Part shown: one piece after another, positions 19,094 through 33,114 of the stretch
Numbering within the stretch: the stretch's first letter is position 1
How the letters are laid out: each line of letters starts with the position of its first letter
Assembly (NCBI RefSeq): GCF_001424835.1
Contig: NZ_LMCQ01000012.1
Span: 187,755-251,754 of the forward strand
Length of the DNA stretch: 64,000 bases
Direction: 5' to 3'
Origin: Variovorax sp. Root318D1
GTDB taxonomy: Bacteria > Pseudomonadota > Gammaproteobacteria > Burkholderiales > Burkholderiaceae_C
Position numbers and translations under genes: made by a program
Notes under the pieces: generated by a model
The model's input: the letters and a program-made list of their open reading frames with translations, nothing else
Told to the model about the DNA's origin: nothing
Database searches by the model: none

Positions 19094-20053
19094 ATGAAGC
19101 CGACCGTCATCAGTGCCGACGCCATGTTCGAGGAATTCCGCGGGTCGCTCCGCTGGGAATGGCTCGCCGGACTCGGCGCCTCCGAACGCCAATTCGACCC
19201 TGAGGTCATCAGCCGCGCCCAGTCGGCGGCCGATCTGGTCGGTTACCTCAATTACATCCACCCCTATCGCGTCCAGATCCTGGGTGCCCGCGAGGTCACC
19301 TACCTGACGCGCGGCAGCCCGGAAGATTGCGCCCGGCGCATTGCCCGCATCGTCACGCTGGAGCCGCCCATGCTGGTTTTGGCCGACGGCCAGGCGGCGC
19401 CGGACGAGCTGCTATCGATTTGCGAGCGCGCTCAGCTGCCGCTCTTTGCCACGCGCGAATCGTCGGCCTTCGTGATCGACCTGCTGCGGGCCTATCTTTC
19501 CAAGCATTTCGCGGAACGCACCTCGATGCACGGGGTGTTCATGGACATCCTGGGCATGGGAGTCATGATCACGGGCGAATCGGGCCTGGGCAAAAGCGAA
19601 CTCGGGTTGGAGCTGATCTCGCGCGGCAACGGCCTGGTGGCCGATGATGCGGTCGACCTCTACCGCATCAACCAGAACACCATCGAGGGGCGCTGCCCCG
19701 ACCTGCTGCTCAACCTGCTGGAAGTGCGCGGCATCGGCTTGCTCGACATCCGCGCCATCTTCGGCGAGACGGCCGTGCGCCGGAAGATGCGGCTCAAACT
19801 CATCGTGCACCTGGTGCGGCGCGACAGCTTCGAGCGCGACTACGAGCGAATGCCCTCGGCGCCGCTCACGCAGGACGTGCTGGGCATCCCGGTGCGCAAA
19901 GTCATCATCCAGGTGGTGGCCGGCCGAAACATCGCCGTGCTGGTGGAAGCGGCGGTGCGCAATTCGATCCTGCAGCTGCGCGGCATCGACACCTATGCCG
20001 ATTTCGTGGCGCGCCACCACAAGGCCATGGAAAGCGGCCGGGACGGGGACTGA
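19094..20053 (+). CDS. hprK: HPr kinase/phosphorylase
   Basis: 319 aa. The N-terminal domain precedes a kinase domain with Walker [15 protein letters not shown] (about 157-170), the HprK signature [17 protein letters not shown] (about 210-226) and the [11 protein letters not shown] segment. The His of TSMHGV just before the P-loop is the conserved one. It phosphorylates and dephosphorylates a serine in HPr according to energy state, controlling the phosphotransferase system. ptsH/ptsI are not in the window. Its end is separated from fur by an interspersed repeat. Confidence 0.95.
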   Translation: MKPTVISADAMFEEFRGSLRWEWLAGLGASERQFDPEVISRAQSAADLVGYLNYIHPYRVQILGAREVTYLTRGSPEDCARRIARIVTLEPPMLVLADGQAAPDELLSICERAQLPLFATRESSAFVIDLLRAYLSKHFAERTSMHGVFMDILGMGVMITGESGLGKSELGLELISRGNGLVADDAVDLYRINQNTIEGRCPDLLLNLLEVRGIGLLDIRAIFGETAVRRKMRLKLIVHLVRRDSFERDYERMPSAPLTQDVLGIPVRKVIIQVVAGRNIAVLVEAAVRNSILQLRGIDTYADFVARHHKAMESGRDGD

Positions 20054-20086
20054 CGGGCGCCGCTACGCCGCCGGATGCGGCCGCCG

Positions 20087-20168
20087 CCGGGCCGCCCCAA
20101 GGCGAGCCGCGCCTCACCCTCGGGGGGTGGAGTTACACGCAGCGAAGCGAAGTGAAAAGCCGGGGGGC
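20087..20168. repeat. Interspersed repeat element between hprK and fur
   Basis: Begins with CCGGGCCGCCCCAAG (20087-20101), identical to 10841-10855, then diverges. It includes an inverted repeat CACCC-TCGGG-GGGTG at 20115-20129 and ends in CCGGGGGG just before the fur stop codon (20169). It fills most of the 115-bp gap between the convergent hprK and fur genes and may serve as a bidirectional terminator. I could not find a clear flanking duplication here. Confidence 0.6.
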
Positions 20169-20588
20169 CTATCGCTTGCTGGCGCAGTCGCCGCACAAGC
20201 CGTAGAGCGACATGGCATGGTCCTGCAGGATCCAGCCCTTGTCCTTCGAGATCATCTGCTGGCGCCGCTCGATCTCGGCGTCGTAGAACTCCTCGACCTT
20301 GCCGCACGACGTGCAGATCAGGTGGTCGTGGTGCGTGCCCTCGTTGAGCTCGTACACCGCCTTGCCGCTTTCGAAATGGCTGCGCTCGAGGATGCCGGCC
20401 TGCTCGAACTGCGTCAGCACGCGGTAGACCGTGGCCAGGCCGATGTCGGAGTGCTCGTTCAAAAGCACGCGAAACACGTCTTCGGCCGTCATGTGGCGCT
20501 GGCTGCCGGTCTGGAAGATCTCGAGGATCTTCAGGCGCGGCAAAGTGGCCTTGAGGCCGGTATTCTTGAGTTCGTCGATGTTGGCCAT
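20169..20588 (-). CDS. fur: Ferric uptake regulator Fur
   Basis: 139 aa from the ATG at 20588 ([20 protein letters not shown]). The N-terminal winged helix with the T-V-Y-R-V-L recognition helix (about 58-63) is followed by the metal-binding [16 protein letters not shown] region (about 90-105) and the second Cys pair CGDC near the end. Fe2+-bound Fur represses iron-uptake genes. It is divergent from bamE with an 88-bp gap, an arrangement conserved in many beta- and gammaproteobacteria; the shared region may include a Fur site, but I could not identify one. Confidence 0.96.
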   Translation of the reverse strand: MANIDELKNTGLKATLPRLKILEIFQTGSQRHMTAEDVFRVLLNEHSDIGLATVYRVLTQFEQAGILERSHFESGKAVYELNEGTHHDHLICTSCGKVEEFYDAEIERRQQMISKDKGWILQDHAMSLYGLCGDCASKR

Positions 20589-20676
20589 GATGGTTCCTGC
20601 GCCCTGGGCTGCGGATGGGCCCCAAAAGGGCCAGCCGCTACAATGGCCGATCATATCGCTACCCCCCTTTTCTCCC

Positions 20677-21237
20677 ATGCCTGCCATTCTCCAACGCCGT
20701 CCCTGGCTGCTGGCCGCGGCCGTCGCCGTGACGTTCTGCCTCGGTGCCTGCAGCGGTTTCAGCGATCGCACGCGTGGCGCGCTGTCGGCCATCACGCCTT
20801 ACAAGGTCGAAGTGGTCCAGGGCAATTTCGTGTCCAAGGAACAGGTCGAGGCGCTCAAGCCCGGCATGTCGCGCCAGCAGGTGCGTGAAATCCTCGGCAC
20901 CTCGCTCTTGACCGATGTCTTCCACAAGGATCGCTGGGACTACGTCTTCACGATCAAGCGCCAGGGCGTCAATCCGCAGGAGCGCCGCCTGACCGTGTTC
21001 TTCAAGGGCGAGCTGCTCGACCGCTACGAGGGCGATCCGATGCCCAGCGAAGAAGAGTTCGTCGCCACGCTCGACACCCGCAAGAAGAGCGGCAAGGTTC
21101 CCCAGCTCGAGGCGTCGGAAGAAGAGCTCAAGAAATTTACGCCCAAGGCAGACAGCAAGAAGGCCGACGACACCACGGCGGCCACCAACCTGCCGCCGCT
21201 GCCCGCGGCGTACCCCCCGCTCGAATCGGCGCGCTGA
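20677..21237 (+). CDS. bamE: Outer membrane assembly lipoprotein BamE
   Basis: 186 aa from the ATG at 20677; the longer ORF from 20431 runs over fur. It has a type II signal peptide with lipobox LGAC and acylated C25. The SmpA/OmlA domain (about 40-125) shows the typical [23 protein letters not shown] and [11 protein letters not shown] segments. It is the small lipoprotein of the BAM complex that inserts beta-barrel proteins into the outer membrane. The C-terminal 60 residues are Lys/Glu- then Pro/Ala-rich and probably disordered, longer than in E. coli BamE. Confidence 0.94.
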   Translation: MPAILQRRPWLLAAAVAVTFCLGACSGFSDRTRGALSAITPYKVEVVQGNFVSKEQVEALKPGMSRQQVREILGTSLLTDVFHKDRWDYVFTIKRQGVNPQERRLTVFFKGELLDRYEGDPMPSEEEFVATLDTRKKSGKVPQLEASEEELKKFTPKADSKKADDTTAATNLPPLPAAYPPLESAR

Positions 21238-21339
21238 GCACACGCGCCAGACAGCGAGCGACGGGGGCGGGCGCACCCGACCGACGGGCCGGGCGGGCGC
21301 GTGCCGGTCTCCATGCCCCATTTCGAAAGCTGAACCCGC

Positions 21340-22191
21340 GTGACTGAAACCACTTCTTCCTCTTCCGTTTCCGGAGCTTCCACGCCTGCGCTTCGGCGCA
21401 TCGCGATCGCGGGGGCTTCCGGCCGCATGGGCCGCATGCTGATCGAGGCCGTGCGCGAGGCGCCCGATTGCCGCCTTGCCGGCGCCCTCGACATGGCGGG
21501 CAGCAATGCCATCGGCGCCGATGCGGCCGCGTTCCTCGGTTTCACGAGCGGCGTGCCAATCGTGGCCGACCTGCGCACCGGCCTGCAGGACGCGCAGGTG
21601 CTCATCGACTTCACCCGTCCCGAAGGCACGCTCGCGCACCTCGCGATCTGCCGCGAACTGGGCGTGCAGGCGGTCATCGGCACCACCGGGTTCAGCGATG
21701 AGCAGAAGGCCGAGATCGCCGACATCGCGAAGGACATCGCCATCATGTTCGCGCCCAACATGAGCGTGGGCGTCAACGTCACCTTCAAGCTGCTCGAAAT
21801 GGCCGCCAAGGCGATGTCGACCGGCTTCGACATCGAGATCATCGAGGCGCACCACCGCCACAAGGTCGACGCGCCCTCGGGCACCGCGCTCAAGATGGGC
21901 GAGGTCATCGCCGAGGCGCTGGGCCGCGACCTGAAGGAATGCGCCGTCTACGCGCGCGAAGGCATCACCGGCGAGCGCGACCCTTCCACCATTGGCTTCT
22001 CGGCCATCCGCGGCGGCGACATCGTCGGCGACCACACGGTGTTGTTCGCGGGCACCGGCGAGCGCATCGAAATCACCCACAAGTCGGCCAGCCGCGTCAC
22101 CTACGCCGAGGGCGCGCTGCGTGCGGTGCGCTTTTTGACGGGCCAGAAGTCCGGCCTCTTCGACATGTTCGACGTGCTCGGCCTGCGCTAA
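21340..22191 (+). CDS. dapB: 4-hydroxy-tetrahydrodipicolinate reductase
   Basis: 283 aa starting at GTG 21340; the first 17 residues are Ser/Thr-rich before the Rossmann strand [12 protein letters not shown] (about 19-30), so a later start is possible. GTTGFS lies near 115 and the catalytic [17 protein letters not shown] near 168-184. It carries out the NAD(P)H-dependent step of the diaminopimelate/lysine pathway. exbB follows 6 bases downstream, so dapB-exbB-exbD form one operon, as in related genomes. Confidence 0.96.
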   Translation: MTETTSSSSVSGASTPALRRIAIAGASGRMGRMLIEAVREAPDCRLAGALDMAGSNAIGADAAAFLGFTSGVPIVADLRTGLQDAQVLIDFTRPEGTLAHLAICRELGVQAVIGTTGFSDEQKAEIADIAKDIAIMFAPNMSVGVNVTFKLLEMAAKAMSTGFDIEIIEAHHRHKVDAPSGTALKMGEVIAEALGRDLKECAVYAREGITGERDPSTIGFSAIRGGDIVGDHTVLFAGTGERIEITHKSASRVTYAEGALRAVRFLTGQKSGLFDMFDVLGLR

Positions 22192-22197
22192 AAAACG

Positions 22198-22905
22198 ATG
22201 AGCGTGCTCGAACTGCTGACCCAGGGCGACGGCGTCAGCCGTTCGGTGGCGGCGCTGCTGCTGGCGATGTCGATCTCCAGCTGGGTGGTGATTCTCTGGA
22301 AGTCCTGGCTGCTGCGCGGCGGCACGCGCGACGTGCTGCGCAGCATCGCCGCGTTCTGGCAATCGGCCACGCTCACCGATGCGGAACAGCGGCTCAAGGC
22401 CTTCGACAGCGCCACGCTGGTGGGGCCGGCAGTCAGCGCCATCAAGAACGCCGCAACCGCCGATGCCGGCAGTGCAACGCTCGGCGCCACCACCGGCGAC
22501 CGCAACCAGCGGCTCACGCGGGCCCTGCGCGGCGCCTTGCATGGCGCGCTGCGGCGCCTGCAGTCCGGCCAGATCCTGCTTGCTACTGTCGGCGCCACGG
22601 CGCCTTTCGTGGGGCTGCTCGGCACCGTGTGGGGCATCTACGGCGCGCTCTCGGGCATTGCCGGCCAGACCGGCGGCTTCACCATCGACAAGGTGGCCGG
22701 CCCCGTGGGCGAAGCCCTGGTGATGACGGCGTTCGGCCTGGCGGTGGCCATCCCGGCCGTGCTGGCCTACAACGTGTTCGGCCGCGTCATCGGCCGCATC
22801 GAAGCCGAGCTCGAGGGCTTTGCGCACGATTTGCTCGGCAGCTTCGGCAGTGCGTCGACACCCGCCGCGCCGCCGCCCGCGCGGCCCATGCCGGTCTCGG
22901 CCTAG
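22198..22905 (+). CDS. exbB: MotA/TolQ/ExbB proton channel protein
   Basis: 235 aa. One N-terminal helix (about 15-35) and two C-terminal helices (about 125-150 and 170-195) match the three-helix TolQ/ExbB fold; the ATVGATAPFVGLLGTVWGI segment is the family signature. With ExbD it converts the proton gradient into force for TonB- or TolA-type energy transduction across the envelope. No tonB or tolA is adjacent, so TolQ versus ExbB identity is not decided by context. exbD follows after 21 bp. Confidence 0.88.
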   Translation: MSVLELLTQGDGVSRSVAALLLAMSISSWVVILWKSWLLRGGTRDVLRSIAAFWQSATLTDAEQRLKAFDSATLVGPAVSAIKNAATADAGSATLGATTGDRNQRLTRALRGALHGALRRLQSGQILLATVGATAPFVGLLGTVWGIYGALSGIAGQTGGFTIDKVAGPVGEALVMTAFGLAVAIPAVLAYNVFGRVIGRIEAELEGFAHDLLGSFGSASTPAAPPPARPMPVSA

Positions 22906-22926
22906 CCCCGGCGGAGCGCAGGAGCC

Positions 22927-23397
22927 ATGGCCTTCGGTCGCACCTCGCTGGGCAGCAGTGCCGCTGGCGGAGGGCGCGCGACGGGAGCCGGCGGGCAGCG
23001 GCCGCTGTCCGACATCAACGTCACGCCGCTGGTCGACGTGATGCTGGTGCTGCTGGTGATCTTCATCATCACCGCGCCGCTGATGGCCAGCTCGATCAAG
23101 CTCGACCTGCCGCAGACCGACGCCGGCCAGCCCAACGACACGCCCAAGTTCGTGAGCGTATCGGTCGATGCCTCGGGCAAGACCTTCTTCAATGACCAGG
23201 CCGTCAGCGACGAAGAGCTGGCCACCCGCCTGCAGAAAGCCGCGGCCGACAGCAAGGACACCGAAGTCCAGCTGCGTGCCGACCAGACCGTGCCCTACGG
23301 CAAGGTGGTGGCTCTGATGGGCATTGCCAACAAGGCGGGCTTGAGCCGGATCGGGTTTGTGACCGAGGCCGACGCGGCACCACAAAAGCCGCGCTGA
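22927..23397 (+). CDS. exbD: Biopolymer transport protein ExbD/TolR
   Basis: 156 aa. A Gly/Ala-rich N-terminus leads into DINVTPLVDVMLVLLVIF (about 30-47), the single membrane helix with the essential Asp, followed by a periplasmic domain. It partners the ExbB-type protein upstream. In related genomes leuS normally follows; here the convergent glycogen operon lies downstream, separated by a palindromic terminator at 23408. Confidence 0.9.
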   Translation: MAFGRTSLGSSAAGGGRATGAGGQRPLSDINVTPLVDVMLVLLVIFIITAPLMASSIKLDLPQTDAGQPNDTPKFVSVSVDASGKTFFNDQAVSDEELATRLQKAAADSKDTEVQLRADQTVPYGKVVALMGIANKAGLSRIGFVTEADAAPQKPR

Positions 23398-23407
23398 CCG
23401 GCCTTGC

Positions 23408-23430
23408 TCCTTCCCCTCCCGGGGGAAGGA
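23408..23430. terminator. Bidirectional hairpin between exbD and glgP
   Basis: TCCTTCCCC (23408-23416) and GGGGAAGGA (23422-23430) form a perfect 9-bp stem with a 5-nt loop between two convergent genes. There is no T-run on either strand, so termination efficiency is uncertain. Confidence 0.5.
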
Positions 23431-23431
23431 C

Positions 23432-25915
<2,484 letters not shown>

Positions 25916-25957
25916 GGGCTTCGGTGAAAGGTTGTGGGTTGTGCGCCTTGGCGCAAA

Positions 25958-27439
25958 TCAGGTGCCGGCTGGCTCGAGCGCCTGCCGGTAGACCTCGATG
26001 TACTGGGCCGCCGCGGTGTTCCAGTCGGCTGGGCGACGCATGGCATTTCCGCGCACGCGCCGCCAGTCGGGCGCGTGCTGGTAGAGCGCGAAGGCGCGGC
26101 GCAGCGCGCGGCCGTAGTCCGCGTCGTCGAAGCGGTCGAATACGAAGCCGGTGGCGTCGCCGCTGGCAATGTCTTCGAGCGTGCAGTCGACCACCGTGTC
26201 GGCCAGGCCGCCGACGCGGCGCACCAGCGGCAGGCTGCCATATTTCAGGCCATACATCTGCGTGAGGCCGCAGGGTTCGAAGAGCGACGGCACCAGCGTC
26301 ACGTCGCCGCCGCCGAAGAGCTGGTGCGCGAGCATCTCGTCGTAGCCGATGGTGACGCTGACCGACTGGGGTGCCGCCGCCGCGCGCTCGCGGAAAGCGT
26401 CCTCCAGCCAGGCTTCGCCGCTGCCCAGCAGGGCCAGTTGGCCGCCCTGGGCGACCAGCGCGTCGAGGCCGGCAAGCACCAGGTGCAGGCCCTTTTGCTC
26501 GGTGAGCCGGCTCACGAGGATGAAGAGCGGCGCATCGGCGCGCGCGGCCAGGCCCAACTGGTGCTGCAGCACCGCCTTGCAGCGCGCCTTGCCGGCCATG
26601 TGGCGGCCTTCGGGCGTGTGGAAGCCCTGCACCAGCGCCGCATCGGTGGACGGATTCCAGACCTTGTCGTCGACCGCGTTGAGGATGCCCGTGAGCACGT
26701 CGCCGCGCAGGCGCAGCAAGCCGTCGAGGCCGAAACCCTGCTCTGGCGTCTGGATCTCGCGCGCGTAGGTCGGGCTCACGGTGGTGAGGCGGTCCGCGAA
26801 GTAGAGGCCGCCCTTCATGAACGACAGCTGGCCGTGGTATTCGAGCCCGTCCATGTGAAACGCCGGCGCGGGCAGTCCTAGGTCGACGAAGTTCCAGGGC
26901 GCGGAGATGCCCTGGTAGGCCAGGTTGTGCACGGTGAACACGCTGCCGACATGGGGCGCACCAGCCTGCCGCGCAAAGTGCAGGTAGGCCGGCGCGAGGC
27001 CCGCATGCCAGTCGTGCGCATGCACGACCTCGGGCCGCCAAGATGGATCGAGCCCCTGTGCCAGCTGCGCCGCCGCCCAGCCCAGCAGCGCAAAGCGCCG
27101 GTGGTTGTCGCCATAGGGCTGGCGCGTAGTGTCTTCGTAGGGATTGCCCGGGCGCTCGTAGAGCGCGGGCGCGTCGATCACGTAGGCCTGGATCGGCGGG
27201 TTGCCGTCGATCACGATGCGGCCCGCGCGCAGCGCGAAGCGCTCGCCCCAGGGCGCGGCAAATTCGGCCACCGGGGCCGCGTCGCGGAGACCCGCGAGGA
27301 TGGCCGGGAAGCCCGGCAGCAGCACCCGCGCGTCCTGGTCGGCCGCCATGAGGGCGATCGGCAATGCGCCCGCCACGTCGGCGAGGCCGCCGGTCTTGAG
27401 GAGGGGAAAAAGTTCGGCGCTGACCTGGAGTATTCGCAT
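25958..27439 (-). CDS. glgA: Glycogen synthase (ADP-glucose type)
   Basis: 493 aa, GT5 family with GT-B fold. The ADP-glucose-binding KTGGLADVAGALP motif lies at about 15-27; the C-terminal Rossmann half has SRLTEQKG (about 311-318) and PSLFEPCGLTQMYGLKYG (about 386-403) with the catalytic Glu. It elongates alpha-1,4-glucan from ADP-glucose made by GlgC, whose gene lies 17 bp upstream. Confidence 0.96.
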   Translation of the reverse strand: MRILQVSAELFPLLKTGGLADVAGALPIALMAADQDARVLLPGFPAILAGLRDAAPVAEFAAPWGERFALRAGRIVIDGNPPIQAYVIDAPALYERPGNPYEDTTRQPYGDNHRRFALLGWAAAQLAQGLDPSWRPEVVHAHDWHAGLAPAYLHFARQAGAPHVGSVFTVHNLAYQGISAPWNFVDLGLPAPAFHMDGLEYHGQLSFMKGGLYFADRLTTVSPTYAREIQTPEQGFGLDGLLRLRGDVLTGILNAVDDKVWNPSTDAALVQGFHTPEGRHMAGKARCKAVLQHQLGLAARADAPLFILVSRLTEQKGLHLVLAGLDALVAQGGQLALLGSGEAWLEDAFRERAAAAPQSVSVTIGYDEMLAHQLFGGGDVTLVPSLFEPCGLTQMYGLKYGSLPLVRRVGGLADTVVDCTLEDIASGDATGFVFDRFDDADYGRALRRAFALYQHAPDWRRVRGNAMRRPADWNTAAAQYIEVYRQALEPAGT

Positions 27440-27456
27440 CGTGGGACGGTGCGGCC

Positions 27457-28761
27457 TCAGGCGGCCATTCGCTTGAGCATTTCGCGCGTGACCAGCACCA
27501 CGCCGGTTTCGGTGCGCTCGAAGTGCGCGGCATCGGCCTCGGCGTCTTCGCCGATCACCATGTCATCCGGAATGACGCAGCCGCGGTCGATCACCACCCG
27601 GTTGAGCTTGCAGCCGCGGCCGACTTCCACGTCGGGCAGCAGCACGGCCTCGTTGATTTCGCAGAACGAATGGATGCGCACGCCCGAGAACAGCACCGAG
27701 CTGCTGACCTTGGAGCCCGAGACGATGCAGCCGCCCGAGACGATGGTGTTGACGGTCATGCCGTGCTTGCCGTCCCGGTCGAGCACGAACTTGGCCGGCG
27801 GCAGCTGCCGCTGGTAGGTCCAGATGGGCCAGTCTGTGTCATAGATGTCGAGTTCGGGGGTGATCGAGGCCAGATCGAGGTTGGCAGCCCAGAATGCATC
27901 AATCGTGCCCACGTCGCGCCAATAGGCCTTGGCGCCCGGCCCGCGCGAGGCCCGCGTGACACACGACATGCCAAAGGGATGCGCCAGCGCGCGGCCCTGC
28001 GCCACCGCGCGAGGAATGATGTCCTTGCCGAAATCGTGGCTCGAATTCGGGTTGGCGGCGTCCTCCTCGAGCAGCTGGTAGAGGTATTCGGAATCGAACA
28101 CGTAGATGCCCATGCTGGCCAGCGCCACGTCGGGATGGCCCGGCATGGCAGGCGGATCGGCCGGCTTTTCGAGAAAAGCGGTGATCTGGCGGCCGTCGTC
28201 GATGGCCATCACGCCAAAGGCCGTGGCCTCCATGCGCGGCACCTCGATGCAGCCGACCGTGCAGCCCAGGCCGCGTTCGGCATGGTCCTTGACCATGATC
28301 GAGTAGTCCATTTTGTAGATGTGGTCGCCGGCAAGCACCACCACGTAGTCGTGCTTGGTCGAGCGGGTCTGGATGATGTCCAGGTTCTGGAACACCGCGT
28401 CGGCCGTGCCGCGGTACCAGTGTTCGTCGCCCGTGCGCTGCTGCGCGGGCAGCACGTCGACCATTTCGTTGAGCTCGGCGCGCAGAAAGCTCCAGCCGCG
28501 TTGCAGGTGGCGCATGAGCGAGTGCGACTTGTACTGCGTGACCACGGCCATGCGCCGGATGCCTGAGTTGAGGCAGTTCGAAAGCGCGAAGTCGATGATG
28601 CGGAACTTGCCGCCGAAGTAAACCGCCGGCTTGGCGCGCCGGTCGGTCAGCTGCTTGAGGCGGGAGCCCCGTCCGCCGGCCAGCACCAGGGCAATGGTGC
28701 GGCGGACCAGTTGATGCGCCTGCAGGGGGGCCTGCGGCGTGGTGCTGCTGTTGTTGTCCAT
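27457..28761 (-). CDS. glgC: Glucose-1-phosphate adenylyltransferase
   Basis: 434 aa. The nucleotidyl-transferase N-terminus has [20 protein letters not shown] (about 32-51), the substrate region [12 protein letters not shown] (about 114-125), [11 protein letters not shown] (about 143-153) and FLEKP (about 195-199); the C-terminal left-handed beta-helix follows with hexapeptide repeats. It makes ADP-glucose, the committed and usually allosterically regulated step of bacterial glycogen synthesis. It starts 87 bp after glgX, the largest gap in the operon, so an internal promoter is possible. Confidence 0.96.
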   Translation of the reverse strand: MDNNSSTTPQAPLQAHQLVRRTIALVLAGGRGSRLKQLTDRRAKPAVYFGGKFRIIDFALSNCLNSGIRRMAVVTQYKSHSLMRHLQRGWSFLRAELNEMVDVLPAQQRTGDEHWYRGTADAVFQNLDIIQTRSTKHDYVVVLAGDHIYKMDYSIMVKDHAERGLGCTVGCIEVPRMEATAFGVMAIDDGRQITAFLEKPADPPAMPGHPDVALASMGIYVFDSEYLYQLLEEDAANPNSSHDFGKDIIPRAVAQGRALAHPFGMSCVTRASRGPGAKAYWRDVGTIDAFWAANLDLASITPELDIYDTDWPIWTYQRQLPPAKFVLDRDGKHGMTVNTIVSGGCIVSGSKVSSSVLFSGVRIHSFCEINEAVLLPDVEVGRGCKLNRVVIDRGCVIPDDMVIGEDAEADAAHFERTETGVVLVTREMLKRMAA

Positions 28762-28848
28762 CTTGTGTCTCCGTTCGTTCTTCGGTTCGTTCGGGTTCGT
28801 CGTCAGGGTTTTCGCGATCAGCCTAGCACCGCCCCGCGCGGCTGGCTC

Positions 28849-30927
28849 CTACCTTCTTGCAATCCAGAGGCTTGACCGAGGTACTTCTGCCGTGCCGGCC
28901 TGGGGCGCCTGCAAAGCGGCACCAGTGTCCAGCGCCGGATCGGTCGCGAGGCGGCACTGCCAGGAGCCGTCGGGCAGTGAGAAGAAAACGGCCTCCGGCC
29001 CCGCGTTCACCAGCACCAGCCAGTCGGCCTCGTCCTTTGCTGCGGATTCGAAATGGATCGCAAGTGCCGTGCCGCCGTTCCAGTCGGCCTCTTGCATGGG
29101 TCCGCCGTCCGGCCGCAGCCAGCGGATGCCCGGCGCTCCTTTGGCCGGATCGGCCGGCCACCAGCGCGTGCTGCGCAGGGCGGGCGCTTCCCGTCGCAGC
29201 GCGGTGAGCCGGGCCACGAAGGCGCTCAGGCGCGCGGCTTCGCTGGCGGGGTCGTGGGCGCCGATCCAGGCGAGCCACGTGGTTTCGTTGTCCTGGCAAT
29301 AGGCGTTGTTGTTGCCCTGCTGGCTATGGCCGAGCTCGTCGCCCGCCAGCAGCATGGGCGTGCCCTGCGAGAGCAGCAGCGTGGCGAGCAGCGCGCGCTG
29401 CAGCCGGCTGCGCTCGGCCTGCACGGCGGGGTCCTCGCTCGGGCCTTCGATGCCGCAGTTGTTGCCCAGGTTGTGGGCATGGCCGTCGCGGTTGTTCTCG
29501 CCGTTGGCCATGTTGTGCTTCTGTTCATAGCTCAGCAGGTCACGCAGCGTAAAGCCGTCATGCGCGGCGATGAAGTTGACGCTGGCCGTGGGCGCGCGGC
29601 CATGATGGGCGAACTGCGTGCTCGAGGCGGTGAAGCGGTGCGCAAAATCGCCCAGGCCGGTGGCGCCGTCGCGCCCTTGCCGAAGCCAGAAGCCGCGCTG
29701 CGTGTCGCGGTAGCGGTCGTTCCATTCGAGCCAGCCCGGCGGGAATTCACCGAACCGGTAGCCGCCCGGCCCGATGTCCCAGGGTTCCGCGATCAGCAGC
29801 GTGCGCGACAGCACCGGGTCTTGCGCAACGGCCGCGAAGAAGGGCGCGCGCGAGTCGAAATCGCCACGGGCCCCGCGCCCCAGCACCGGTGCAAGATCGA
29901 AGCGGAAGCCATCGACGCCGAGCTCCAAGGTCCAGTGACGCAGGCTGTCCATCACCAGCTGCAGCACGCGCGGCTCGGCCAGGTTGAGGCAATTGCCGCA
30001 GCCGGCCCAGTTGGCATACAAGGCGCGGTCGTCGGAGCGCAGGTGGTAATACAGCGCGTTGTCGATGCCGCGCAGCGAGAGCGTGGGGCCGAACTCGTCC
30101 GTCTCGGCGCTGTGGTTGTAGACCACGTCGATCACCAGCTCCATGCCGCGCGCATGCACCGCGTCGGCCATGGCGCGGAACTCGCTTGCCGGCGTGGTGC
30201 CGGCGCGGCCGCTCCAGTAGCGTGCCTCGGGCGCGAACCAGCCGATGGTGTTGTAGCCCCAGTAGTTGCTGAGGCCCATGCGGAGCAGCCGCTGTTCGTC
30301 GGCCCGGTGCTGCACCGGCATCAGGCTCAGCGTGGTGACGCCAAGGCGCTGCAGATGGTCGAGCATCACGGGCTCGGCGAGGCCAGCGTAGGTGCCGCGC
30401 AGCGCGGCGGGCACGCCGGGGTGCAGGCGCGTCAGCCCGCGCACGTGCAACTCGTACAGCACGCGGTCTCCGGCGGCGATGCGGGCATGGCCCGGCGCGG
30501 CTGTTCCGACGCCGGGTGCCGCGACGCGCGCCTTGAGCGCCACGGCGCCGTTGTCGCGCGTGTTCCGCTGCTCCGGATCGGCGGGGTCGTGTCCCAGGAA
30601 CAGATCGCTGCCGTCATACGCGCCGACGATCTCGCGCGCATACGGATCGAGCAGCACGCGTGCGGCGTTGAAGCGCTGCCCCGCGTGCGGCGCCCATGGG
30701 CCGTGCACCCGAAAGCCATAGACCAGCCCGGCGCGTCCGCTCGGCAACAGGCCGTGCCACACGCCGTCTGTACAAGCGGGCAGCCGGATGCGTTGCTGCT
30801 CGTGCTGGCCCGTGCCGTCGAACAGGCAGAGCTCGACAGCCTCTGCGTTCGGCGCAACGAGCGCGAAGTTCACGCCATTCGGCGAGAGCGTCGCGCCAAG
30901 GGGAAAGGAAGAACCCGTGTTCAGCAT
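28849..30927 (-). CDS. glgX: Glycogen debranching enzyme GlgX
   Basis: 692 aa, GH13_11 type. An N-terminal CBM48 module (about 1-120, GSSFPLGATLSPNGVNFALV) precedes the catalytic barrel. VIDVVYNHSAETDEFGP (about 258-274), [15 protein letters not shown] (about 341-355, nucleophile Asp), LIAEPWDIGPGGY (about 380-392, acid/base Glu) and FIAAHDGFTLRDLLSY (third acid) are intact. It hydrolyses alpha-1,6 branches of phosphorylase-limited glycogen. It starts 4 bases after the glgB stop. Confidence 0.95.
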   Translation of the reverse strand: MLNTGSSFPLGATLSPNGVNFALVAPNAEAVELCLFDGTGQHEQQRIRLPACTDGVWHGLLPSGRAGLVYGFRVHGPWAPHAGQRFNAARVLLDPYAREIVGAYDGSDLFLGHDPADPEQRNTRDNGAVALKARVAAPGVGTAAPGHARIAAGDRVLYELHVRGLTRLHPGVPAALRGTYAGLAEPVMLDHLQRLGVTTLSLMPVQHRADEQRLLRMGLSNYWGYNTIGWFAPEARYWSGRAGTTPASEFRAMADAVHARGMELVIDVVYNHSAETDEFGPTLSLRGIDNALYYHLRSDDRALYANWAGCGNCLNLAEPRVLQLVMDSLRHWTLELGVDGFRFDLAPVLGRGARGDFDSRAPFFAAVAQDPVLSRTLLIAEPWDIGPGGYRFGEFPPGWLEWNDRYRDTQRGFWLRQGRDGATGLGDFAHRFTASSTQFAHHGRAPTASVNFIAAHDGFTLRDLLSYEQKHNMANGENNRDGHAHNLGNNCGIEGPSEDPAVQAERSRLQRALLATLLLSQGTPMLLAGDELGHSQQGNNNAYCQDNETTWLAWIGAHDPASEAARLSAFVARLTALRREAPALRSTRWWPADPAKGAPGIRWLRPDGGPMQEADWNGGTALAIHFESAAKDEADWLVLVNAGPEAVFFSLPDGSWQCRLATDPALDTGAALQAPQAGTAEVPRSSLWIARR

Positions 30928-30931
30928 CGTG

Positions 30932-33094
<2,163 letters not shown>

Positions 33095-33114
33095 CGGGGG
33101 CATGTCCTTCAAAT

